Source of the DNA: DASUGM01 sp036274055 | Lineage (GTDB): Bacteria; Acidobacteriota; Vicinamibacteria; Vicinamibacterales; SCN-69-37 | Assembly (NCBI GenBank): GCA_036274055.1 | Contig: DASUGM010000230.1 | Span: 1 to 5,357, forward strand | Length of the DNA stretch: 5,357 nucleotides | Direction: 5' to 3' | Shown: piece by piece, positions 1 to 5,357 of the stretch | Position numbering within the stretch: position 1 is the stretch's first letter | Layout of the letters: each line of letters begins with the position of its first letter | Program-made: the position numbers and the translations under genes | Notes under the pieces: model-generated | What the model saw: only the letters and a program-made list of their open reading frames with translations | What the model was told of the DNA's origin: nothing | Databases searched by the model: none

Positions 1-653
1 TCGATCGCGTCGCCGCCGAGCTCTCCGCCCGGCGCTGGCCGTGCAAGCCACACGCGCTCCGGCGCGCGGAAGCCGCGGCGCGTCCCGGCTATTCGCATCG
101 CGTGTTCGTCGGCGGCGCTCGTCCCGATCGGAGCCTGTTTCACTCGTATCTGTGCGCGATCTTCGAACAGGCCGACAGCCTGGCCGCGCTGTCGCCGGCC
201 GAGTGCGATGCGTTGGTGACCGAACTCGCGCCCGTTCTGCGACCAGACGGCCGCGCCAGCGCGCTCTGGCGGATGGTGATGCCAGGGGTCCCGGAGGCGC
301 TCGAGCGGATACGACAACACGGCCTGACGCTGGCCGTGATCAGCAACTCCGACGGCACCTGCGCGGCGAGCCTCGAAGCCGCCGGTCTGCTCCGCTACAT
401 GAACGTCGTCATCGATTCGGCCGAGGTCGGCGTCGAAAAGCCGGACCCGAGAATTTTCGAAATTGCCGTCGCTCGCTGCGGCGCCGATCCGCGGCGCGCG
501 CTGTACGTTGGCGACCTCTACCACGCCGATGTCGTCGGCGCGCGCGGCGCCGGCCTGCACGCGCTGCTGCTCGACCCGTACGGCGACTGGCCGCCGCTGG
601 ACTGCGAGCGCGCCACCGATCTTTCGGCCGTTGCCGATCGACTCGCGAGATAA
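1..653 (+). CDS. HAD-superfamily (subfamily IA-like) hydrolase, 5'-truncated by window edge
   Basis: The reading frame is open from base 3 with no credible start, so the N-terminus lies outside the window; about 216 residues are visible. An internal GTG at 102 has been considered as a start, but it would remove the cap helices and the nucleophile motif. Three of the four HAD motifs are seen: motif II in AVISNSDG (Ser codon at 342), motif III Lys in GVEKPDP (codon at 438), and motif IV in YVGDLYHAD (Asp codons at 513 and 528). Motif I (DxDxT, the phosphorylated Asp) should be just upstream. The helical stretch before motif II fits a type I cap. Family knowledge: such proteins are cytoplasmic Mg-dependent phosphatases or dehalogenases acting on small metabolites. 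The VISNSDG and VGVEKPDP wording resembles phosphatase-like members; the substrate cannot be told. The stop is TAA at 651-653, 3 bp before the next gene, so an operon is likely. Confidence 0.9.
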   Translation, partial: DRVAAELSARRWPCKPHALRRAEAAARPGYSHRVFVGGARPDRSLFHSYLCAIFEQADSLAALSPAECDALVTELAPVLRPDGRASALWRMVMPGVPEALERIRQHGLTLAVISNSDGTCAASLEAAGLLRYMNVVIDSAEVGVEKPDPRIFEIAVARCGADPRRALYVGDLYHADVVGARGAGLHALLLDPYGDWPPLDCERATDLSAVADRLAR

Positions 654-656
654 TTC

Positions 657-2075
657 ATGCCGATGTCTGAACGCCGCGCTCTCTTCCCTGCCACAACCTA
701 CCGCGATCGCCGCCGCCGTCTGGCCAGGGATGTCGGCTCCGGGCTCATCCTGCTTCTCGGCAACGAGGAAGTCGGCATGAACTACATGGCCAACGTCTAC
801 CCGTTCCGGCAGGACAGCACGTTTCTCTACTTCTGGAGCGTCGATCAGCCGGGCCTCGCCGCGGTCATCGACGTCGACGCCGGCACCGAGACGCTCTTCG
901 GCGACGACGTGACGATGGCGGACGTGGTCTGGTCCGGACCACAACCATCGATCGCGGATCGTGCGGCTGAAGCCGCGGTCGGCGCGACGGCGCCGAAGTC
1001 GGCGCTGGCGGACCACGTCGGCGCCGCCGTTGCACAGGGCCGGCCGGTACACTTTCTGGCGCCGTATCGCGGCGACCACACAGTGACAATCGCGGCGCTC
1101 CTGGGGATCACGCCCTCGGCCGTCAAGGATCGGCGTTCGCAGACGTTGCACGCAGCCGTCGCCGCTCAGCGGCTCTACAAGACGCCCGAAGAAGTCGCCG
1201 AAATCGAGTTCGCCGTCGGCGTCTCGCGCGACATGTACCTCGCGGCGATGCGCGCGGCCGCGCCCGGCCGCATGGAACACGAGATCGTCGGCGAGATTGC
1301 CAGGGTCGTGATCGGGCGTGGCTGCAACTACGCGTTCCCGCCGATCTGCTCGGTTCACGGCGAGACTCTGCACAATCCGTTCTACCGGAACACGCTCAAC
1401 GCCGGCGACTGGTTCGTGCTCGACTCCGGCGTCGAAACACCAGCGCACTACGCCAGCGATATCACCCGGACGATCCCGGTCAGCGGAACCTTCTCAACGC
1501 AGCAGCGCGCGATTTACGAGTGCGTACTGCGCGCCCAGAGCGGCGCGCTGGCGGCGATCAAACCGGGCGTGCCCTATCGCGACGTCCACCGCGGCGCGGC
1601 GCGATCGTTCGTCACGGATCTCACGGCGCTCGGGTTGATGAAGGGCGATGCCGACGCAGCGGTCGCCGCCGGCGCGCACGCCCTGTTCTTCCCGCACGGC
1701 CTCGGCCACATGATGGGCCTCGACGTCCATGACATGGAAAATCTCGGCGAGGACATCGTCGGCTACGGCCAGGGCTACGAACGGAGCACGCAGTTCGGCC
1801 TCGGCTACCTGCGGCTCGCGCGCCCGCTCGAGCCCGGCTTCGTGATCACCGTCGAACCCGGGCTGTATTTCATTCCCGCGCTCATCGATCAGTGGAAAGC
1901 GGAGGGCCGGCACGCGGCGTTCATCAACTGGACCGAGGTCGAAAAATTCCGTGATGCCCGCGGTTGCCGGCTGGAAGACGACGTGCTGGTGACGGCGACG
2001 GGAGGACGAGTGCTCGGCCCCGGGATACCCAAGGCGATCGCTGAGGTGGAAGCCGCCTGCGCCTTTTCTGGCTGA
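657..2075 (+). CDS. M24-family metallopeptidase, aminopeptidase P (Xaa-Pro aminopeptidase)-like
   Basis: This 472-residue protein has the two-domain layout of aminopeptidase P: an N-terminal creatinase-like domain (about 1-170) and a C-terminal pita-bread catalytic domain (about 175-450). All five expected metal ligands are present: D256 (VLDSG), D268 (ASDITRT), H351 (second His of HGLGH), E400 (TVEPG) and E440 (RLEDD). The proton-shuttle His (VHD, H358) is also kept. It should therefore be an active, probably Mn-dependent enzyme removing an N-terminal residue preceding proline. The first two Asp are 12 residues apart, one more than in E. coli PepP, and a loop (about 362-390) precedes the VEPG strand; both look like features of this subfamily rather than damage. 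No signal peptide or membrane segment is seen, so it is probably cytoplasmic. ATG 657 is preferred because a weak GAGA (647-650) lies 6 bp upstream; ATG 663 has no RBS. It follows the HAD gene by 3 bp and is probably translationally coupled. Its true substrate could be a dipeptide such as Xaa-Pro. Confidence 0.95.
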   Translation: MPMSERRALFPATTYRDRRRRLARDVGSGLILLLGNEEVGMNYMANVYPFRQDSTFLYFWSVDQPGLAAVIDVDAGTETLFGDDVTMADVVWSGPQPSIADRAAEAAVGATAPKSALADHVGAAVAQGRPVHFLAPYRGDHTVTIAALLGITPSAVKDRRSQTLHAAVAAQRLYKTPEEVAEIEFAVGVSRDMYLAAMRAAAPGRMEHEIVGEIARVVIGRGCNYAFPPICSVHGETLHNPFYRNTLNAGDWFVLDSGVETPAHYASDITRTIPVSGTFSTQQRAIYECVLRAQSGALAAIKPGVPYRDVHRGAARSFVTDLTALGLMKGDADAAVAAGAHALFFPHGLGHMMGLDVHDMENLGEDIVGYGQGYERSTQFGLGYLRLARPLEPGFVITVEPGLYFIPALIDQWKAEGRHAAFINWTEVEKFRDARGCRLEDDVLVTATGGRVLGPGIPKAIAEVEAACAFSG

Positions 2076-2091
2076 GTGAAAAGCCTCTGTC

Positions 2092-2331
2092 TCAAAGAGC
2101 CTTCAACATGAAGGAAGTGGAGAAGACCCTTTCTCTTTTTGAAACCTTTGCGAGATGCGCCTGAGGGAGAATCGCAGATTCGGATGAAGGGCATGGAGCG
2201 GAGTACCGCAGGTAATGAGGGTCTCCTCCATGAGCTCCGCCTTCCCGGCGGTCTTTCCCCGGTTCGCATTTCGCAATGGTTTCCAAAAAGGAAAAGGTTT
2301 TCTTCATTCCTTCATGTTGAAGGCTCTTTGA
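2092..2331. repeat. 240-bp imperfect palindromic element with terminal inverted repeats (MITE-like or structured RNA)
   Basis: The left arm (2093-2159) and right arm (2265-2330) are inverted copies. The outer 24 bases (from CAAAGAGCC inward) are identical, then one base (G2117) is unpaired, then about 34 of the next 42 positions match. One further base matches on each outer side (2092/2331). The roughly 105-bp core is not an inverted copy but holds its own hairpins. No target-site duplication is visible at the edges and no transposase is encoded. The element starts 16 bp after the peptidase stop codon and is more AT-rich and purine/pyrimidine-skewed than its neighbours, which suggests insertion. 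It could be a non-autonomous mobile repeat, or a structured transcript or 3'-end stabiliser for the upstream operon. Short ORFs in it on both strands are by-products of the palindrome. Confidence 0.8.
2160..2264. other. Hairpin-rich core of the palindromic element
   Basis: Between the arms lie several perfect short stems. GAATC (2169-2173) pairs with GATTC (2177-2181) across a GCA loop. CATGGAG (2192-2198) pairs with CTCCATG (2226-2232), with an added GAG/CTC (2201-2203/2223-2225), and encloses TACC (2204-2207) paired with GGTA (2211-2214), again across a GCA loop. CCGCC (2237-2241) pairs with GGCGG (2247-2251) across TTCCC. With the outer 66-bp stem this gives a branched fold of a long stem carrying three hairpin domains. 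The stems are direct observations; a functional fold is inference. Confidence 0.6.
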
Positions 2332-2348
2332 ACCAGCGGCGTGCGGTC

Positions 2349-2362
2349 TTAAGAACTCTTAA
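2349..2362. promoter_or_regulatory. Perfect palindrome TTAAGA-AC-TCTTAA, candidate operator
   Basis: Two 6-bp half-sites (2349-2354 and 2357-2362) form a perfect inverted repeat with a 2-bp spacer. It is AT-rich in GC-rich surroundings, lies 59 bp before the oxidase start codon, and its centre falls about 41 bp upstream of the start point predicted from the -10-like TAGAAT at 2385-2390. That is a typical place for an activator dimer next to RNA polymerase, or for a repressor covering the -35 region. No regulator gene is in the window, so the protein that would bind is unknown. Confidence 0.4.
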
Positions 2363-2390
2363 CGCTCCTGCACGCCGCCTGCGTTAGAAT
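2359..2390 (+). promoter_or_regulatory. Possible sigma-70-like promoter for the FAD oxidase gene
   Basis: TAGAAT at 2385-2390 matches the -10 consensus in 5 of 6 positions and lies in the short space between the palindromic element and the oxidase gene. There is no good -35 box at 16-18 bp; the closest, TTAACG (2359-2364), would need a 20-bp spacer. The missing -35 fits dependence on an activator at the adjacent palindrome. Expected transcription start is near 2396-2397, leaving a leader of about 25 bases. Confidence 0.35.
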
Positions 2391-2409
2391 CCTTCCCCCA
2401 AACGAGTCC

Positions 2410-2414
2410 GGAGG
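2410..2414 (+). promoter_or_regulatory. Ribosome binding site for the FAD oxidase gene
   Basis: GGAGG lies 6 bases before the ATG at 2421, a near-ideal Shine-Dalgarno match and spacing. It fixes this ATG as the start. Confidence 0.8.
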
Positions 2415-2420
2415 CTGCCC

Positions 2421-3800
2421 ATGGCGAACGATGCGGCGATTACCACTCTCAAATCCAACGTGCGCGGTGCGGTGATTCAGGCCGGCGAGGCCGGCTACGA
2501 TCAGGCGCGCAAGGTCTACAACGGCATGATCGATCGGCGGCCGAAGCTGATCGTCCAGTGCGCCGACGTGGCGGACGTCATCGCCGCCGTGAACTTCGGG
2601 CGCGATCAGAAGATGCTCGTCGCGGTGCGCGGCGGCGGCCACAACGCCGGCGGTCTCGGCGTCTGCGACGACGGTCTGGTGATCGATTTGTCCCACATCA
2701 GCTACGTGCACGTCGATCCAGTGAAGAGGACCGTCCGCGTCGGCGGCGGCACGACCTGGGGCCAGGTCGATCACGCGACGCACGCGTTCGGCCTCGCGGT
2801 GCCGGCCGGCATCATCGCGTCGACGGGCGTCGGCGGCCTCGCGCTCGGCGGCGGCATCGGTCATCTCACGCGCAATTGCGGCTTGACGATCGACAACATC
2901 CTCGAAGTCGAAATGGTGCTCGCCGACGGACGCGTCGTCACCGCCAACGCCAAACAGAACGCCGACCTTTACTGGGCGGTGCGCGGCGGCGGCGGCAACT
3001 TCGGCGTGGTCACGTCGTTCCTGTTCCGCGCGCATCCGATTCACACCGATTACGCCGGGCCGATGTTCTGGGCGCTCGAGGACACCGCGGAAGTCCTGCG
3101 CTGGTACCAGGCGCTGATCGCCAAGGCGCCGAACAACCTCAACGGCTTCTTCGCCCTTCTCACCGTGCCGCCTGGCCCGCCGTTTCCGGTAGAGCTGCAC
3201 AACAAGAAGATGTGCGGCGTCGTCTGGTGCTACACCGGCCCGCTCAAGCAGGCGGAGAAGGTCTTCAAGCCGATTCGCGCGTTCAAGAAACCGGTGCTCG
3301 ACTTCGTCGGCCCGATTCCTCATCCCGCGCTGCAGGGTATGTTCGATCCGATCTTCCCTGCCGGCCTGCAGTGGTACTGGAAGGCCGACTTCATGCACAA
3401 GCTCAACGACGACGCGATCGCGCGCCACGTCGAGCACGGCGCCAAAATGCCGACCTGGCAATCGACGATGCACCTCTATCCGATCAATGGCGCGGCCGCG
3501 AAGATCAAGAACGGCGCGACGCCGTGGGCGTATCGCGATGCGCTGTTCGCGCAGGTGATGGTCGGCGTCGATCCGGATCCTGCCAACAAGGACAAGCTCG
3601 TCACCTGGGCGCGCGATTATTTCAATGCGCTCCATCCGCACTCGGCCGGCGGCGCCTACGTCAACTTCATGATGGAGGAAGGCGACGATCGCGTGCGCGC
3701 CACCTACGGCAAGAACTACCCGCGTCTCGCGAAGATCAAGAAGAAGTACGATCCGAAAAACTTCTTCCGGGTGAATCAGAACATCAAGCCGGGAAAGTAG
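2421..3800 (+). CDS. FAD-binding oxidoreductase, berberine-bridge-enzyme/GOOX-like (FAD_binding_4 plus BBE domains)
   Basis: The 459-residue protein has the family's usual length. The FAD-binding fold (about 40-205) shows the PKLIVQCADVADV entry and RGGGHNAGG, whose H74 is the expected 8-alpha-histidyl flavin attachment site, followed by GVGGLALGGGIG (136-147) and the NCGLTIDNI strand. The second covalent site, a Cys in the AGxC segment of plant BBE and some sugar oxidases, is replaced here (AGII, residue 132), so the flavin is probably held by one bond only. The C-terminal BBE segment (about 411-455) has the Y-x-N-F strand, the TYG turn and the Y-DP-N-FF-xNQNI ending. The enzyme should oxidise an alcohol, sugar or similar small molecule and pass electrons to oxygen or another acceptor; the substrate cannot be inferred. 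No signal peptide is seen, so it is likely cytoplasmic. It is preceded by a good RBS and a possible regulated promoter, apparently independent of the upstream peptidase operon. Confidence 0.93.
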   Translation: MANDAAITTLKSNVRGAVIQAGEAGYDQARKVYNGMIDRRPKLIVQCADVADVIAAVNFGRDQKMLVAVRGGGHNAGGLGVCDDGLVIDLSHISYVHVDPVKRTVRVGGGTTWGQVDHATHAFGLAVPAGIIASTGVGGLALGGGIGHLTRNCGLTIDNILEVEMVLADGRVVTANAKQNADLYWAVRGGGGNFGVVTSFLFRAHPIHTDYAGPMFWALEDTAEVLRWYQALIAKAPNNLNGFFALLTVPPGPPFPVELHNKKMCGVVWCYTGPLKQAEKVFKPIRAFKKPVLDFVGPIPHPALQGMFDPIFPAGLQWYWKADFMHKLNDDAIARHVEHGAKMPTWQSTMHLYPINGAAAKIKNGATPWAYRDALFAQVMVGVDPDPANKDKLVTWARDYFNALHPHSAGGAYVNFMMEEGDDRVRATYGKNYPRLAKIKKKYDPKNFFRVNQNIKPGK

Positions 3801-3890
3801 GGAAAGCTCGAGAATCCAACGGCTAACAAAGGTGTCATTTCAAATCTGTCGCTCCTAAAGCCGGGCGGCCGTCATACCGATGAGGTAGAC
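3801..3890 (+). other. Leader region of the small membrane-protein gene
   Basis: These 90 bases hold no ORF. A weak hairpin, TCAT (3872-3875) / ATGA (3880-3883), overlaps the start of the Shine-Dalgarno sequence. The words CTAAAGCC (3855-3862) and TACCGATG (3875-3882) loosely recall conserved pieces of GEMM (c-di-GMP-I) riboswitches, but the required paired stems were not found. No clear promoter is visible; the gene may be read through from the oxidase gene. Confidence 0.25.
3882..3885 (+). promoter_or_regulatory. Ribosome binding site for the 38-residue ORF
   Basis: GAGG within TGAGGT lies 5 bases before ATG 3891. It is the main support for translation of this very short gene. Confidence 0.55.
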
Positions 3891-4007
3891 ATGTACCTGA
3901 GCCCTGTCGCTGCGTTCGTTGCGTTCGCCTCGGTGACCGGAGCGGTCCTGACGCTGTACATCATGCGCCGCCGCTCACGTCTGGGTCGTCGCACGCCCAA
4001 GTTCTAG
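3891..4007 (+). CDS. Small single-pass membrane protein, 38 residues, unknown function
   Basis: ATG 3891 to TAG 4005-4007 encodes 38 residues. Residues 1-25 are almost entirely hydrophobic or small (begins MYLSPVAAFVAF, continues through TGAVLTLYIM) and can span a membrane once. The rest is strongly basic (RRRSRLGRRTPKF), which predicts an outside N-terminus and a cytoplasmic C-terminus by the positive-inside rule. A GAGG Shine-Dalgarno lies 5 bases upstream and a strong hairpin follows the stop within 2 bp, so the unit looks like a genuine small gene. It lies 90 bp after the oxidase gene on the same strand and may share its transcript. I do not recognise a family and no function is proposed; a chance ORF cannot be excluded. 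Confidence 0.55.
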   Translation: MYLSPVAAFVAFASVTGAVLTLYIMRRRSRLGRRTPKF

Positions 4008-4008
4008 A

Positions 4009-4058
4009 CGCGGGGTCCCGGGCACGTCGCGGCTCTGGCCGGACGTGCCCGGGCCGCG
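4009..4058. terminator. Strong GC-rich hairpin between convergent genes, probable bidirectional terminator
   Basis: CCCGGGCACGTC (4017-4028) pairs perfectly with GACGTGCCCGGG (4042-4053). The stem continues inward after one bulged G as CGGC (4030-4033) / GCCG (4038-4041) closing a TCTG loop, and outward as CGCGG (4009-4013) / CCGCG (4054-4058). There is no T-run on either side, so it is not a textbook intrinsic terminator, but its place between two convergent genes (stops at 4007 and 4091) supports a transcript-end role. Confidence 0.6.
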
Positions 4059-4090
4059 CTGAGCACGCGCCCTGCGTGGCGATCGTGGCG

Positions 4091-5357
4091 CTAGCGGGCG
4101 GCCTGCGTCCAGTGCAAGATCACCGCGGCCGGCGGAATCGTTCGATCGACAAAGACGTTGACGAGGAAGCGGCCGTCGGCCGCGACATCGTAGAAGGTAC
4201 CGGCTCCCAACCCACCCGTGTTCGTCCGCAGCTGGAACAGCGGCATCGGCAGACCCGCCTTGAACTCCCGCTCCGCGGTGATGCCGACTGCCATCAGTCG
4301 CCCGCCAGGCGCGCGGTAATACAGTTCACGACTGTCGGCTCGCCACACCGGCCAGGCGCCGCCATCGACGGAGATCGGCCATTTCGCGCCCGGCTGCGGA
4401 AACGCCGTGACGTAGACCTCCGGACGACCTGACTCGTTCGAGTCGTAGGCCAGCCATCTGCCGTCGGGAGAAATTCGCGCGTGCGTCTCGGCAAATGTCG
4501 TCTGCAGGATAGGTCTGGGCGGTTGCTCACCTGACGCGGGAACGACCCAGATGTCACCGCGCGTCTTGTTATCGATCGACGTGAACGCGATCAGGCCGTC
4601 GCGTGACCAGCTCTGCGGAAACGATTGAATGGTGCTCTCAACCAGGCGCCGCTCTTCAACCTGGGCGTCGAGCCGCTTCATGAACAGATTAGGCGGCGCC
4701 TGATGCGCCGCGGCAAAGGCAAACGTCTTGCTGTCGGGCGACCAGACGGGCGTCGACTCATAGGTTTCGCCGAAAGTCGCGCGCGTTGTCGTGCCGCGAA
4801 CGAGATCAACGATCCAGATGCCGGAGTCGGTATCGAGGTGATCGACAGCCGCCTGCCGCCCGTCCGGCGAGATCGCGACGTTCATGAACGGGCCTGGTGA
4901 TCCCACGAGACCCGCCGCCGTGCCGTCACGCGTCATCCACGTCAGCTGCGTCGTGTCCTGAATGCCCGACCAGTAGACGATGTCTCCCCTGGGCGAGACT
5001 GCGGCGGCCGGCGTCGGACCGGAGGTGGCGATGTTCTCTGCGACCAGAATCGGATCGCCGACGACCTTCCGGCCGGCGACGTCGACGCGCTGGGTCATGA
5101 GCTTGTGCTTCTGCACAAAAAAGATGCGGTCCGGTTCGCTGACGCCAATCGCGCCGGCGTCTGGCACCAGCAAGGTTCGCTCCGCCGAATCCAGTACGCC
5201 CAGATACACGCCGCCGCGGTCGCCGCCGACAGATGAAAACACGTAGTGGCGGCCGTCGGGCAGAAACGCCGGCAGCATGTGCAGCGCCTCTCGGCGCGCG
5301 GCGTCGAGGGTGGTCAGCGTCGTCGGCACGCCGCCTCCGGCCGGCACTCGCATGAGC
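4091..5357 (-). CDS. PD40/TolB-like beta-propeller protein, C-terminal part; probably the sensor half of a Ser/Thr protein kinase (truncated by window edge)
   Basis: About 421 residues are visible and the frame stays open to the right edge; the ATG at 5353 is most likely internal. The protein repeats the propeller signature x-SPDG-x-aromatic. Counting from that ATG it occurs at FLPDGRHYVF (31-40), AVSPRGDIVY (118-127), ISPDGRQAAV (161-170), WSPDSKTFAF (204-213), WSRDGLIAF (249-257), ISPDGRWLAY (294-303), WRADSRELYY (337-346) and VAADGRFLV (390-398). ESGRPEVYVTAFP (307-319) and the closing VILHWTQ are typical of long acidobacterial proteins that carry an N-terminal Pkinase domain, a membrane helix and then this propeller. 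The kinase part would lie beyond the window and is inferred only. Such propellers probably bind a ligand or partner, perhaps outside the cytoplasmic membrane. The alternative is a stand-alone TolB-like or dipeptidyl-peptidase-type propeller; no peptidase catalytic domain follows, as the protein ends at TAG (4093-4091). It converges on the small membrane-protein gene. Confidence 0.88.
   Translation of the reverse strand, partial: LMRVPAGGGVPTTLTTLDAARREALHMLPAFLPDGRHYVFSSVGGDRGGVYLGVLDSAERTLLVPDAGAIGVSEPDRIFFVQKHKLMTQRVDVAGRKVVGDPILVAENIATSGPTPAAAVSPRGDIVYWSGIQDTTQLTWMTRDGTAAGLVGSPGPFMNVAISPDGRQAAVDHLDTDSGIWIVDLVRGTTTRATFGETYESTPVWSPDSKTFAFAAAHQAPPNLFMKRLDAQVEERRLVESTIQSFPQSWSRDGLIAFTSIDNKTRGDIWVVPASGEQPPRPILQTTFAETHARISPDGRWLAYDSNESGRPEVYVTAFPQPGAKWPISVDGGAWPVWRADSRELYYRAPGGRLMAVGITAEREFKAGLPMPLFQLRTNTGGLGAGTFYDVAADGRFLVNVFVDRTIPPAAVILHWTQAAR

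Noticed and set aside
102..653. Complete HAD gene starting at GTG 102
   Set aside because: The frame is open upstream to the window edge and this start would omit motif I, so the gene is better seen as truncated by the window.
41..670. 209-residue Arg-rich ORF overlapping the HAD hydrolase
   Set aside because: It lacks any domain, while the overlapping frame carries ordered HAD motifs II, III and IV.
2092..2307. 71-residue minus-strand ORF (MKKTFSFLETIAKCEPGKD...) within the palindromic element
   Set aside because: It spans the arms and core of the palindrome. Comparing the two arms, differences are not concentrated at third codon positions, and the matching frame in the left arm stops after 18 codons (2108-2164). 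It has no clear RBS. Best treated as a by-product of the repeat, though similar hypothetical proteins may exist in databases for the same reason.
2139..2387. 82-residue plus-strand ORF crossing the element and the promoter region
   Set aside because: It has no RBS, reads across the palindrome boundary and runs into the oxidase control region; not plausible as a gene.
2349..3641. 430-residue minus-strand ORF opposite the FAD oxidase gene
   Set aside because: It is Arg/Asp/His/Val-rich low-complexity translation typical of the antisense frame of a GC-rich gene, while the plus strand encodes a clear complete enzyme with family motifs and a good RBS.
3791..3806. GGGAAAG direct repeat around the oxidase stop codon
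   Set aside because: Two 7-bp copies with a 2-bp spacer are easily produced by chance and have no associated structure.
2558..3826. 422-residue plus-strand ORF inside the oxidase gene
   Set aside because: It is extremely Arg-rich with no recognisable domain; a shifted-frame shadow of the oxidase.
4076..4432. Plus-strand ORFs opposite the propeller gene (also 4625-4900, 4897-5100 and 4980-5246)
   Set aside because: They are short, Arg-rich and without RBS or domain; antisense shadows of the propeller gene.

Overview
The window is GC-rich DNA, about two-thirds G+C by eye, from a chromosomal, housekeeping-like region. The best guess at the source is an Acidobacteriota member, possibly of the Vicinamibacteria type. 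The main pointer is the minus-strand gene at the right end. It encodes the kind of repetitive PD40/TolB-like beta-propeller that in this phylum usually forms the sensor half of large Ser/Thr protein kinases. This placement is an inference from protein style; no rRNA or other marker gene is present.

Layout, left to right. (1) The C-terminal part of a HAD-superfamily phosphatase-like hydrolase (to 653). (2) Only 3 bp later and in the same frame, a complete M24 (aminopeptidase P-like) metallopeptidase (657-2075). The two are almost certainly co-transcribed. (3) A 345-bp gap (2076-2420) mostly filled by a 240-bp imperfect palindromic element (2092-2331). Its arms are nearly perfect inverted repeats and its core is packed with small hairpins. 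Next come a short perfect palindrome and a plausible promoter and RBS. (4) A complete FAD-linked oxidase of the berberine-bridge/GOOX type (2421-3800). (5) A 90-bp leader and a 38-residue single-membrane-segment protein (3891-4007) with a good RBS. (6) A strong GC-rich hairpin (4009-4058) between convergent genes. (7) On the minus strand, the C-terminal 420 or so residues of the beta-propeller protein (4091 to beyond the right edge).

The three large plus-strand enzymes do not form an obvious pathway. The HAD hydrolase and peptidase share an operon, whereas the FAD oxidase appears to have its own promoter. No phage, CRISPR, toxin-antitoxin or transposase gene is visible. The least ordinary parts are non-coding or small: the 240-bp structured palindromic element (a MITE-like repeat or structured RNA candidate), the candidate operator at about -41 of the oxidase gene, and the small membrane protein with its leader.
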